Of a stretch of 64,000 nucleotides of DNA, positions 51,083-58,007 are shown in pieces. Source of the DNA: Micromonospora siamensis (GTDB lineage: Bacteria; Actinomycetota; Actinomycetes; Mycobacteriales; Micromonosporaceae); contig NZ_LT607751.1 of NCBI RefSeq assembly GCF_900090305.1, forward strand, positions 682,001-746,000, in the 5' to 3' direction. Within the stretch, counting starts at the first letter, position 1. Every line of letters begins with the position of its first letter. The notes beneath the pieces were generated by a model, which saw nothing but the letters and a program-made list of their open reading frames with translations, was not told the origin of the DNA and ran no database searches. Position numbers and translations under genes: made by a program.

Positions 51083-51155
51083 GATCGCGCTGTATCCAGG
51101 ATGTAGTGGCCTGCTCGCGGCTACGAGGCCACTACATCCAGGATCGAGCGCGATC
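51083..51155. repeat. 73-bp intergenic palindrome
   Basis: GATCGCGCT (51083-51091) pairs with AGCGCGATC (51147-51155). After two mismatches, ATCCAGGATGTAGTGGCCT (51094-51112) pairs with AGGCCACTACATCCAGGAT (51126-51144) with one mismatch. The loop is 13 nt. Arms of 30 nt are too long and well conserved for chance; this is probably a dispersed palindromic repeat. Confidence 0.8.
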
Positions 51156-51310
51156 ATGGCGGTGTCGTCGCGATCGGGAGGGTGGTGGGCAGGGGTGGGC
51201 GGGCGAAATGCGGGGGCCGGTCGGGTAGGTGGGGCGCAGGGCGGGTAACCGTCGCGGACCACGGCACACGAGCACGCCCAAGGGCCACCGCACGGGGGAG
51301 TGCAGCGCAC

Positions 51311-51580
51311 ATGGGCATTGGCAGCGCCATCTTTCTCATCGCGCTCGGCGCGATCATGACCTTCGCCATCCGGGCCAACGTCTGGTGGATCGACCTGCGC
51401 GCGGTCGGCTGGGTCTTCATCCTGGCCGGGCTGGCCGTCCTGCTCACCACGCTCTGGTTCTGGCAGGACCGGCGCAAGCGGGCGCGCACCCTGATCGTGG
51501 AGGAGAACCGGCTCTCCCACCCGACCGCGATGATGCCGCCGCCGCCGGACCCGCCGCCACCGACCGCACCGCCCTCCTGA
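51311..51580 (+). CDS. DUF6458-type small membrane protein, copy 1
   Basis: The 89-residue protein has two membrane spans: about 4-24 (GSAIFLIALGAIMTFAIRAN) and 32-53 (AVGWVFILAGLAVLLTTLWF), then a basic turn (QDRRKRAR) and a Pro-rich tail. The MGIGxxIFLIALGAI start is the hallmark of a family of tiny actinobacterial membrane proteins that I believe is DUF6458. Function is unknown. A paralogue lies only 0.7 kb downstream, separated by sixA on the other strand. Confidence 0.8.
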   Translation: MGIGSAIFLIALGAIMTFAIRANVWWIDLRAVGWVFILAGLAVLLTTLWFWQDRRKRARTLIVEENRLSHPTAMMPPPPDPPPPTAPPS

Positions 51581-51647
51581 GCCCGCCCGGTGCCGCGCGG
51601 GTCGGGAAGCGGCCCCTGCCGTACCGGATGCGTCGACCGGGTGTGCC

Positions 51648-52184
51648 TCAGCCGCGCGCCGTGTGGCGGGCGGTGATGGGAGCGCCGCCGGGGGACAGGT
51701 CGGGCCAGGGCGAGGTCGGGCGGTGCACCACCAGGTCGGTGGTGCGCAGGCCGTCCGGGTCGGCGCGTTCCGGGTCGAGTCCGGCGGAGAGCAGCGAGAT
51801 GCCCGGGTTGTGGGCGACCAGCAGCACCGTGCCGGCGGCCGGGTCGACCGAGCGGAGCAGGGCCAACAGGTCCTCCGGCCGCGCCTCGTACGCGTCGGCC
51901 TCGTAGCGGACCGTCGGGGTCTGGCCCGCCGGCCCTCCTTCGGGGGGTGAGCCGGTCATCCCGAGGGCCACGTCGTGCCAGGTCTGGCGGGTGCGCCGGG
52001 CCGGTGAGCAGAGCACCACGTCGGGCAGGAGGCCGTGCCGGGCCAGCCAGGCTCCGGCGGCGGCCGCGTCGGCGTGTCCGCGCGCGGAGAGCTTGCGGTC
52101 GGCGTCGGGGCCCGCTCCGGGCTGCTCGGCCTTGGCGTGCCGGAGCAGCACCAGCGTCCGGTTCGCGGCATGGGCGTCCGTCAT
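51648..52184 (-). CDS. SixA-like histidine phosphatase
   Basis: The 178-residue protein of the histidine phosphatase superfamily has the catalytic motif TLVLLRHAKAEQP (RHG variant RHA, His at about residue 17) and a second His in LLVAHNPGIS. Length, about 160-180, and the DRKLSARGHADAAAAGAWLA segment fit SixA, a phosphohistidine phosphatase of two-component or PTS proteins. ATG at 52184 is used; a GTG two codons upstream is possible. It lies between the two DUF6458 genes on the opposite strand. Confidence 0.88.
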   Translation of the reverse strand: MTDAHAANRTLVLLRHAKAEQPGAGPDADRKLSARGHADAAAAGAWLARHGLLPDVVLCSPARRTRQTWHDVALGMTGSPPEGGPAGQTPTVRYEADAYEARPEDLLALLRSVDPAAGTVLLVAHNPGISLLSAGLDPERADPDGLRTTDLVVHRPTSPWPDLSPGGAPITARHTARG

Positions 52185-52299
52185 GCGCACAGCTTGCCTG
52201 ATTGGCGGTCCGAGCGCCTGGGTATGTCGATGCGTGCCGCTACCTCATCGATGGCCGCGGCGGGACAGTACGCCAGCGCAACGCCAAGGAGGCGACGTC

Positions 52300-52587
52300 A
52301 TGGGCATCGGTGCCAGCATCTTCCTGATCGCGCTGGGCGCGATCTTCGCATTCGCCGTCGACGCCAACCTGGGGTGGCTCGACCTGAACGTCGTCGGCTG
52401 GGTGCTGATGCTCGCCGGCCTGGCGGGGCTGCTCACCACCCTCTACTTCTGGAACACCCGCCGCCGTACGGTGGTCGCCGCCCCGGTGCGGGAGCGGGCC
52501 GTCGCCGAGCCGGTCGTGCCGGTGCAGGACGGTCGGGTGGTGCGCGAGGAGTACCGCGAGGTGCGTCGCCCGGGCCACACGGTCTGA
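52300..52587 (+). CDS. DUF6458-type small membrane protein, copy 2
   Basis: The 95-residue protein is a paralogue of the protein encoded at 51311. Two spans lie at about 4-24 (GASIFLIALGAIFAFAVDAN) and 32-53 (VVGWVLMLAGLAGLLTTLYF), followed by a longer, charged tail (VVREEYREVRRPGHTV). A strong AAGGAGG site is 7 nt before the ATG at 52300, and GACGCCAACCTGGG-type coding supports the frame. No function is known. Confidence 0.82.
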   Translation: MGIGASIFLIALGAIFAFAVDANLGWLDLNVVGWVLMLAGLAGLLTTLYFWNTRRRTVVAAPVRERAVAEPVVPVQDGRVVREEYREVRRPGHTV

Positions 52588-52608
52588 GTCGCACTCTCGC
52601 CCACGGAC

Positions 52609-52636
52609 GTGGGGGGCTCCGCAACGGCGCGGGGCC
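52609..52636. terminator. Hairpin terminator
   Basis: GTGGGGGGCTCCGC pairs with GCGCGGGGCCCCC around loop AACG with one weak pair, between the convergent DUF6458 gene and hemolysin III gene. Confidence 0.65.
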
Positions 52637-52684
52637 CCCTGCCCGTGTCCGGAACCGGCTGCCCGGTGCGGCGGGCCGCCGGGG

Positions 52685-53362
52685 TCAGGCGAAGAGCGCG
52701 AAGTAGATCGCGATGTGGTGGCAGATCGCGGCGAGCAGGGTGCAGGCGTGGAAGAACTCGTGGTGGCCGAAGACGGTGGGCCACGGGTTCGGTCGGCGCA
52801 GCGCGTAGAAGACCGCGCCGACGCTGTAGATCGCGCCGCCGACGGCGAGCAGCACCAGCGCGGTGACCCCGCCCTCGTGCAGGATCTGCGGCAGCATCAC
52901 CACCGCGACCCAGCCGAGCGCGAGGTACATCGGCGCGGAGACCCAGCGCGGCGCGTGCGGCCAGATCAGCTTCACCGCCACGCCGGCCAGCGCCCCACCC
53001 CAGACCAGGGCCAGCATGATCGTGGCCATCCGCTGGTCGAGCAGCAGCACGCAGAACGGCGTGTACGTGCCGGCGATGAACACGAAGATCATCGAGTGGT
53101 CCATCCGGCGCATGACCTGGTAGCCGCGCTCGGACCAGACCCGCCGGTGGTAGAGCGCGCTGGTGCCGAAGAGCCCGCACACGGTGACGCTGTAGATCAG
53201 GCAGCTGACCAGGGGTGCCCAGCCGGGTCGGGCCGCCGCGATCGAGCAGAGCACGATGCCGCAGACGAGCGCGACGAAGAACGCGTAGGTGTGCAGCCAG
53301 CCCCGCATCCGGGGCTTGCCGAGGTCGACCGGCTTGAGCCGGAGCGGTGCCGAAGTGGTCAC
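52685..53362 (-). CDS. Hemolysin III / PAQR-family membrane protein
   Basis: The 225-residue protein has seven membrane spans and the PAQR (hemolysin III, YqfA-like) signature: SALYHRRVWSERGYQVMRRM (His in span 2), DHSMIFVFIAGTYTPFCVLL, and FGHHEFFHACTLLAAICHHI near the end. In bacteria the family acts in membrane lipid homeostasis; the Ser, Asp and three His of the motif form the metal site of ceramidase-like relatives. The GTG at 53362 is 6 nt from a predicted -10, so translation is probably leaderless. An operator overlaps the -35. Confidence 0.9.
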   Translation of the reverse strand: MTTSAPLRLKPVDLGKPRMRGWLHTYAFFVALVCGIVLCSIAAARPGWAPLVSCLIYSVTVCGLFGTSALYHRRVWSERGYQVMRRMDHSMIFVFIAGTYTPFCVLLLDQRMATIMLALVWGGALAGVAVKLIWPHAPRWVSAPMYLALGWVAVVMLPQILHEGGVTALVLLAVGGAIYSVGAVFYALRRPNPWPTVFGHHEFFHACTLLAAICHHIAIYFALFA

Positions 53363-53368
53363 ACCGCT

Positions 53369-53400
53369 AGGTTACGACACCGTAGGTTACCTGCAAGTAA
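53369..53400 (-). promoter_or_regulatory. Leaderless promoter with TTAC-N6-GTAA operator for hemolysin III gene
   Basis: On the minus strand, TTGCAG (53391-53396) and TAACCT (53369-53374) have 16-nt spacing and the -10 ends 6 nt before the GTG. The dyad TTACCTGCAAGTAA (53387-53400) covers the -35. TAGGTTAC is also directly repeated at 53368 and 53383. It could also affect the divergent pxpB promoter. Confidence 0.55.
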
Positions 53401-53460
53401 TGGTGTTCGATCCCACCGGCCACCGCGAATACCGATCAGCTTACCGGTGAGGATGGCGAC

Positions 53461-54072
53461 ATGCGGATCCGTCCCGTCGGCGCGTACGCGCTGCTCCTCG
53501 ACTGCGACGACCCGGACCAGGTGGAGGCGTGGCGGGCCGAGTTGTGCCGCCGCCGCGACGCCGGTGAACTGAGCGCCGTCGAGATCGTCCCGGCCGCGCG
53601 TACCGTGCTGCTCGACGGGGTGCCCGACCCCGAGCGGGCCGCCGCCCGGATCGCCGGCTGGACGCCCGCGCCGGTCACCACCACGGCCACCGCCGGTCAG
53701 GTCGACGTGCCCATCGTGTACGACGGGGAGGACCTGCCCGTCGTCGCCGGTCACTGGGGGGTCGGGGTGCCGGAGGTCGTCCAGCGGCTGCGGGACACCG
53801 AGTTCCGGGTGGCGTTCTGCGGCTTCGCGCCCGGGTTCGCGTACCTGACCGGACTGCCGGCGGCGCTCGCCGTGCCCCGGCTGGCCACCCCGCGGCCCCG
53901 GGTGCCGGCCGGGTCGGTGGCGCTCGCCGGCCCGTACGCGGGCATCTATCCGGGCGCGTCCCCCGGCGGCTGGCTGCTGGTGGGCCGGACCACGCTGACC
54001 CTCTTCGACGTGCACGCCGATCCGCCTGCCCGGCTCACCCCGGGCACCCGGGTCCGGCTGGTGGACGCGTGA
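53461..54072 (+). CDS. pxpB: 5-oxoprolinase subunit PxpB (KipI-like)
   Basis: The 203-residue protein matches the N-terminal allophanate hydrolase-subunit-1 family. Signature segments are RVAFCGFAPGFAYLTGLPAA (about 119-138), PAGSVALAGPYAGIYPGASP and GGWLLVGRTTLTLFD. With PxpA and PxpC it forms the ATP-dependent 5-oxoprolinase that opens pyroglutamate to glutamate. The ATG at 53461 is preceded by GGTGAGGATGG. It overlaps pxpC by 4 nt (GTGA). Confidence 0.92.
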   Translation: MRIRPVGAYALLLDCDDPDQVEAWRAELCRRRDAGELSAVEIVPAARTVLLDGVPDPERAAARIAGWTPAPVTTTATAGQVDVPIVYDGEDLPVVAGHWGVGVPEVVQRLRDTEFRVAFCGFAPGFAYLTGLPAALAVPRLATPRPRVPAGSVALAGPYAGIYPGASPGGWLLVGRTTLTLFDVHADPPARLTPGTRVRLVDA

Positions 54073-54935
54073 CCCGCCCGGCCGCCGCGGTCGAGGTGAT
54101 CCGGGCCGGCGCGCTCACCACCGTGCAGGACCTGGGCCGGCCCGGCTGGGCGCACCTCGGCGTACCGCGCTCCGGCGCGCTCGACCCGGCCGCCCTGCGG
54201 CTGGCCAACCGGCTGGTCGGCAACCCGGAGGCCGCGGCCGGCCTGGAGATCACCCTCGGTGGCTGCCTGCTGCGGTTCACCACCGCCACCACGGTCGCCG
54301 TCACGGGCGCCGACACCGACCTGCGGGCCGCTGACCGTCCCGCCGATCTGGGCCGGCCGCTGTCGCTGCCAGCGGGCGCGCTGCTGCGGATCGCCCGACC
54401 CCGCGTCGGTCTGCGCAACTGGCTCGCCGTCGGCGGCGGGCTCGACGTCCCCCCGGTGCTCGGCAGCCGGTCCACCGACACCCTCTCCGGCCTCGGACCG
54501 GCCCCGCTGCGCGACGGGGACAGGCTCCCGCTCGGCGCCCCGACCGGCGACCCGGCGCCGGTGGACGTCACCCCGGGCACACCACCCCCAGCGGAGCTGC
54601 GCCTGCGGCTCACCCTGGGCCCCCGGGACGACTGGTTCACCGCCGAGGCGCTGCACCGGCTGCTGCACACCCCGTACACGGTGGGTCCGGTCGGCAACCG
54701 GGTCGGCGCGCGGCTGGCCGGCGCGGCCCTGCCCCGCGCGGTCGCCGGTGAACTGCCCAGTGAGGGCGTGGTGCTCGGCGCGGTGCAGGTCCCGGCGGAC
54801 GGCCAGCCGCTGGTGTTCCTCGCCGACCACCCCACCACCGGCGGTTACCCGGTCGTCGGGGTGGTCGCCGACGTGACCCCGCTCGCGCATGCCCGACCAG
54901 GGACTACGGTGAGGTTCCATGGACCTCAACGCTGA
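54069..54935 (+). CDS. pxpC: 5-oxoprolinase subunit PxpC (biotin-dependent carboxyltransferase-like, KipA)
   Basis: The 288-residue protein belongs to the allophanate hydrolase-subunit-2 family: TTVQDLGRPGWAHLGVPRSG, ALDPAALRLANRLVGNPEAA, and VFLADHPTTGGYPVVGVVAD near the C-terminus. It completes the PxpB/PxpC ATP-using component of the 5-oxoprolinase complex. The GTG at 54069 overlaps pxpB and its end overlaps the pxpA start by 17 nt, so the three subunits are tightly coupled in the order B-C-A. Confidence 0.92.
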   Translation: MTRPAAAVEVIRAGALTTVQDLGRPGWAHLGVPRSGALDPAALRLANRLVGNPEAAAGLEITLGGCLLRFTTATTVAVTGADTDLRAADRPADLGRPLSLPAGALLRIARPRVGLRNWLAVGGGLDVPPVLGSRSTDTLSGLGPAPLRDGDRLPLGAPTGDPAPVDVTPGTPPPAELRLRLTLGPRDDWFTAEALHRLLHTPYTVGPVGNRVGARLAGAALPRAVAGELPSEGVVLGAVQVPADGQPLVFLADHPTTGGYPVVGVVADVTPLAHARPGTTVRFHGPQR

Positions 54936-55668
54936 CCTCGGCGAGGGATTCGGCATCTGGCGCCTCGGCGACGACGAGGCGCTGCTCGACCTGGTCACCT
55001 CCGCCAACGTCGCCTGCGGCTTCCACGGCGGCGACCCGTCCACCATGCGCCGGGTCTGCGCGGGCGCGGCCGAGCGCGGCGTCGCCGTCGGCGCGCAGGT
55101 CGGCTACCGGGACCTGGCCGGCTTCGGCCGGCGGCACATCGCGTACGCCTTCACCGAGCTGCGCGACGAGGTCACCTACCAGCTCGGCGCCCTGGACGCG
55201 TTCTGCCGGCTGTTCCGCACCCGGGTCCGCTACCTCAAGCCGCACGGCGCGCTCTACCACGCGGCGGCGGTCGACGAGTCGCAGGCCGCCGCGCTGGTCG
55301 CCGCCATCAGCGGGTACGACCACGAGCTGCCGGTCCTCTGCGCGCCCGGCTCCACCCTCGCCCAGCTGGCGATGGGCGCCGGCCTGCGGGTGGTCGCCGA
55401 GGGCTTCGCCGACCGGGGCTACCTGCCCAACGGCGCGCTGGTGCCGCGCACGGCGCTCGGCGCGCTGGTCACCGACCCGGAGGAGGTGGCCGACCGGGCC
55501 GTGCGGATGGCCACCGAGCGGACCGTGGTGGCCGTGGACGGCACCGTCATCCCCTGCATGGTCGACTCGATCTGCCTGCACGGCGACACTCCCGGCGCGG
55601 TGGCGTCGGCGGAGATGGTGCGGGCCGCGCTGATCGACGCCGGCATCACCCCGAAGCCCTTCGCCTGA
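54919..55668 (+). CDS. pxpA: 5-oxoprolinase subunit PxpA (LamB/YcsF family)
   Basis: The 249-residue protein begins MDLNADLGEGFGIWRLGDDE, the family hallmark, and continues with TSANVACGFHGGDPSTMRRV, YRDLAGFGRRHIAYAF, VRYLKPHGALYHAA and ICLHGDTPGAV. PxpA is the catalytic ring-opening subunit that uses the phosphorylated or activated 5-oxoproline delivered by PxpBC, producing glutamate. The length is normal. The gene ends shortly before the MITE-like element. Confidence 0.94.
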   Translation: MDLNADLGEGFGIWRLGDDEALLDLVTSANVACGFHGGDPSTMRRVCAGAAERGVAVGAQVGYRDLAGFGRRHIAYAFTELRDEVTYQLGALDAFCRLFRTRVRYLKPHGALYHAAAVDESQAAALVAAISGYDHELPVLCAPGSTLAQLAMGAGLRVVAEGFADRGYLPNGALVPRTALGALVTDPEEVADRAVRMATERTVVAVDGTVIPCMVDSICLHGDTPGAVASAEMVRAALIDAGITPKPFA

Positions 55669-56053
55669 GCGCGCCGGTCCCGCCGGGCTGCGGGTCCCAC
55701 CCGGGCGGCGGATCTGCTCGGGCGGGCGGTCCTGCCCTGCCGGGGACCTACCCGGTCGGTGGTGCCGCCGAGCTCAGAGGGACTCGTCGGCCGACTACAG
55801 ACTTGAGAGCACAGACGACTCACCGGGAAACGTACCCTCAAGGCCGCCTGGCTGCCCGCCCGGCGCCCCCGATGGGTAGGTGCGGCGCCAGGGCCCTCGC
55901 CTGCCCGGAGCCGGCCGGCCCGCTGGCACGGTGAGTCGTCCACGCTCTCAAGTCTGTAGCGTCCCCGGAGACCCACCGGCCCGCCTCGGCCCGTGCTCGC
56001 CGGCCCACGCCCGTTGGGCCCCGCGCCTGCCGGCGGGCGGTGCGGCGGGACCG
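55669..56053. other. Intergenic region carrying the MITE-like element
   Basis: Between the convergent pxpA and NHL-repeat genes no gene is supported. Besides the 165-bp element (55795-55959) I see only GC-rich filler and no simple terminator, so the element itself may end transcription. Confidence 0.6.
55795..55959. mobile_element. MITE-like element with 31-bp terminal inverted repeats
   Basis: CTACAGACTTGAGAGC followed by ACAGACGACTCACCG (55795-55825) is complementary to 55929-55959 at 28 of 31 positions; the only difference is a central ACA versus GTG. The 103-bp interior is GC-rich and non-coding. There is no clear target duplication. Size and ends fit a non-autonomous mobile element or a large palindromic repeat; a terminator function is also possible. 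Confidence 0.6.
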
Positions 56054-57886
56054 TCAGGCGTCCATGCCGCGCAGCACCAGCGGCACCCGGGTCGCGCCGC
56101 CGTCGACCACCCGCACCGGTACGCCCCAGTCCTGCCGGGTCAGGTGGCAGGCGGCGTGCTCGACGTCCGCGTCGCAGGTCGCCGCCTGGGCGGTCACCTG
56201 GAGCACGCCGGCGGGCACCGCGGCGTCGATCACCAGCCGGCGGGACAGGGCGGTGGTGGTGCCCGCCCCCTCCACCAGCAGCTCGGGCGGCGACGCCGAG
56301 ACGACCAGCCGGGTGGACGGGCCGTACGTGTCGTCCAGTTTCTGCCCCGGAGCCGGCGTGAAGATGACGTCCAGGGTCAGCTCACCCGCCGCGACGTCGG
56401 TGGGCCGGCGCTCCAGCTTGTGCCGGGGCCCGTCCACCGTGCTCGCCCCGGCGGCGGTGAGCGCGCCCGGGGCCAGCCGGGTCAGCCGGTGCGCCGCCGA
56501 CTCGACCACCAGCACCCCGCCGTCGGCGGTGAGCACCAGGTCGCTCGGCTCGGCCAGCCCGTCGGCCACCGTGCCGACCTGGCCGGTCTCCGGGTCGAAC
56601 CGGCGCACCGCCCCGTTGTACGTGTCGGCGACCAGCACCGACCCGTCCGGCAGCGCCAGCACCCCCAGCGGGTGCTGGAGCAGCGCCCGGTCCGCCGGAC
56701 CGTCCACGTGGCCGAAGTCGAAGAGGCCCTGCCCGACGGCGGTGTACATCACCCCGTTCTCCACGTACCGCACGGCGCTGGTCTCGCTGTCGGCGATCCA
56801 GAGCCGGGTGCCGTCGGCGGAGACCGACAGGCCGGACGGCTGGGCCATCCACACGTCCGGCAGCGCGCCGTCGCGCAGCGCCTCCACCGTCGTTCCGGCG
56901 TACATGCCGGCCGTACGCCGGATCGGGTCGAACCACCAGAGCTGGTGGATGCCGGCCATCGCGATGACGATCTTGTCGTCGTACCAGGCCAGGTCCCACG
57001 GGGAGGAGAGGTCGACGGAGAGCGCGTCGTGCGCGTGGTCGTCGACCGTCGAGCGCCACTGCCGCCCGGTGCCGGCGACCGTGACCACCTCGCCGGTGGC
57101 CAGCTTCACCCCGCGCAGCAGGTGGTTGACGGTGTCCGCGACGACCAGGTCGTACCCGGCCACCTCGGCGGCGTGCGCGGGCAGCAGGCACAGCCCCTGC
57201 GGCTCGGAGAAGGTGGCCGCCTCCGCCGGCCCGTCGGCGCGGCCCCGGGCGCCGGTACCGATCCGGCGCACCGGCTGCTCGCCGTCAGCCACCAGCTCGA
57301 CCAGGGAGTGCCGGGCCGAGTCGGAGACCAGCAGGTTGCCGCCGTCGAGCACCACGGCCTTGCCGGGGAAGCGCAGCGCCGTCTCCGGCTCCGCCGGCGG
57401 GACGTACGGGCCGTCGCCGCGGTGCAGCGTGCCCTTCGCCTCGTGGGTGGCGATCAGCTCGTCGACCAGCCGGGCCAGCCCCTCGGCGTGCCCCTCGCCG
57501 GCCATCGTGGCGACCACGTAGCCCTCCGGGTCGACCACGGACAGGGTCGGCCACGCCTTCGCCGCGTACTGCTGCCACATGTCGAGCTCGGGGTCGTCGA
57601 GGACCGGGTGGTGCACGCCGTAGCGTTCCACGGCGGCGGCCAGCGCGGTCGGGTCCTTCTCGTGCTCGAACTTCGGCGAGTGCACGCCGATCACGACCAG
57701 CACGTCGCCGTACTTCTCCTCGAGCGGGCGCAGCTCGTCGAGCACGTGCAGGCAGTTGATGCAGCAGAACGTCCAAAAATCCAGGAGGACGATGCGGCCG
57801 CGGAGGTCGGCCAGCTTCAGGTCCCGGCCGCCGGTGTTCAGCCAGCCCCGACCGCGCAGCTCGGGGGCCCGTACTCGTGCGCTCAT
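56054..57886 (-). CDS. NHLRC2-like protein: thioredoxin domain plus NHL beta-propeller
   Basis: The 610-residue protein has an N-terminal thioredoxin-like domain (about 1-160) with Cys42-Ile-Asn-Cys45 (FWTFCCINCLH). A six-bladed NHL propeller follows (about 175-480: GNLLVSDSARHSLVEL, PWDLAWYDDKIVIAMAG, PDGSVLVADTYNGAVRRFDP). A C-terminal beta domain completes the chain (about 490-610). This matches the human NHLRC2 architecture and its bacterial relatives. No signal peptide is seen, so it is cytoplasmic. The CINC motif resembles TlpA/ResA-type active sites, suggesting a redox role; substrate unknown. Confidence 0.9.
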   Translation of the reverse strand: MSARVRAPELRGRGWLNTGGRDLKLADLRGRIVLLDFWTFCCINCLHVLDELRPLEEKYGDVLVVIGVHSPKFEHEKDPTALAAAVERYGVHHPVLDDPELDMWQQYAAKAWPTLSVVDPEGYVVATMAGEGHAEGLARLVDELIATHEAKGTLHRGDGPYVPPAEPETALRFPGKAVVLDGGNLLVSDSARHSLVELVADGEQPVRRIGTGARGRADGPAEAATFSEPQGLCLLPAHAAEVAGYDLVVADTVNHLLRGVKLATGEVVTVAGTGRQWRSTVDDHAHDALSVDLSSPWDLAWYDDKIVIAMAGIHQLWWFDPIRRTAGMYAGTTVEALRDGALPDVWMAQPSGLSVSADGTRLWIADSETSAVRYVENGVMYTAVGQGLFDFGHVDGPADRALLQHPLGVLALPDGSVLVADTYNGAVRRFDPETGQVGTVADGLAEPSDLVLTADGGVLVVESAAHRLTRLAPGALTAAGASTVDGPRHKLERRPTDVAAGELTLDVIFTPAPGQKLDDTYGPSTRLVVSASPPELLVEGAGTTTALSRRLVIDAAVPAGVLQVTAQAATCDADVEHAACHLTRQDWGVPVRVVDGGATRVPLVLRGMDA

Positions 57887-57959
57887 GTGCCCAGTCTGCC
57901 GGACGCCGCGGGTCCCCTCGGCCCACCCCCGCAGCGGCCTCGATCACACCCCGGACGTA

Positions 57960-58000
57960 CGACGGCGGGGCCACGGATCGTCTCCGTGGCCCCGCCGTCG
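57960..58000 (-). terminator. Perfect 18-bp hairpin terminator
   Basis: An 18-bp stem (CGACGGCGGGGCCACGGA and its complement) with loop TCGTC lies 8 nt downstream of the stop of the repeat-rich membrane protein gene. Confidence 0.88.
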
Positions 58001-58007
58001 GGTACGC

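Larger units (their letters stand above)
50971..51310. other. Intergenic region with repeat elements
   Basis: About 340 bases without a gene. They contain a 13-C homopolymer, the 73-bp palindrome listed separately, and the leader of the DUF6458 gene. Open frames here are Pro/Arg/Gly-rich translations of GC-rich DNA and are not credible genes. Confidence 0.6.
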
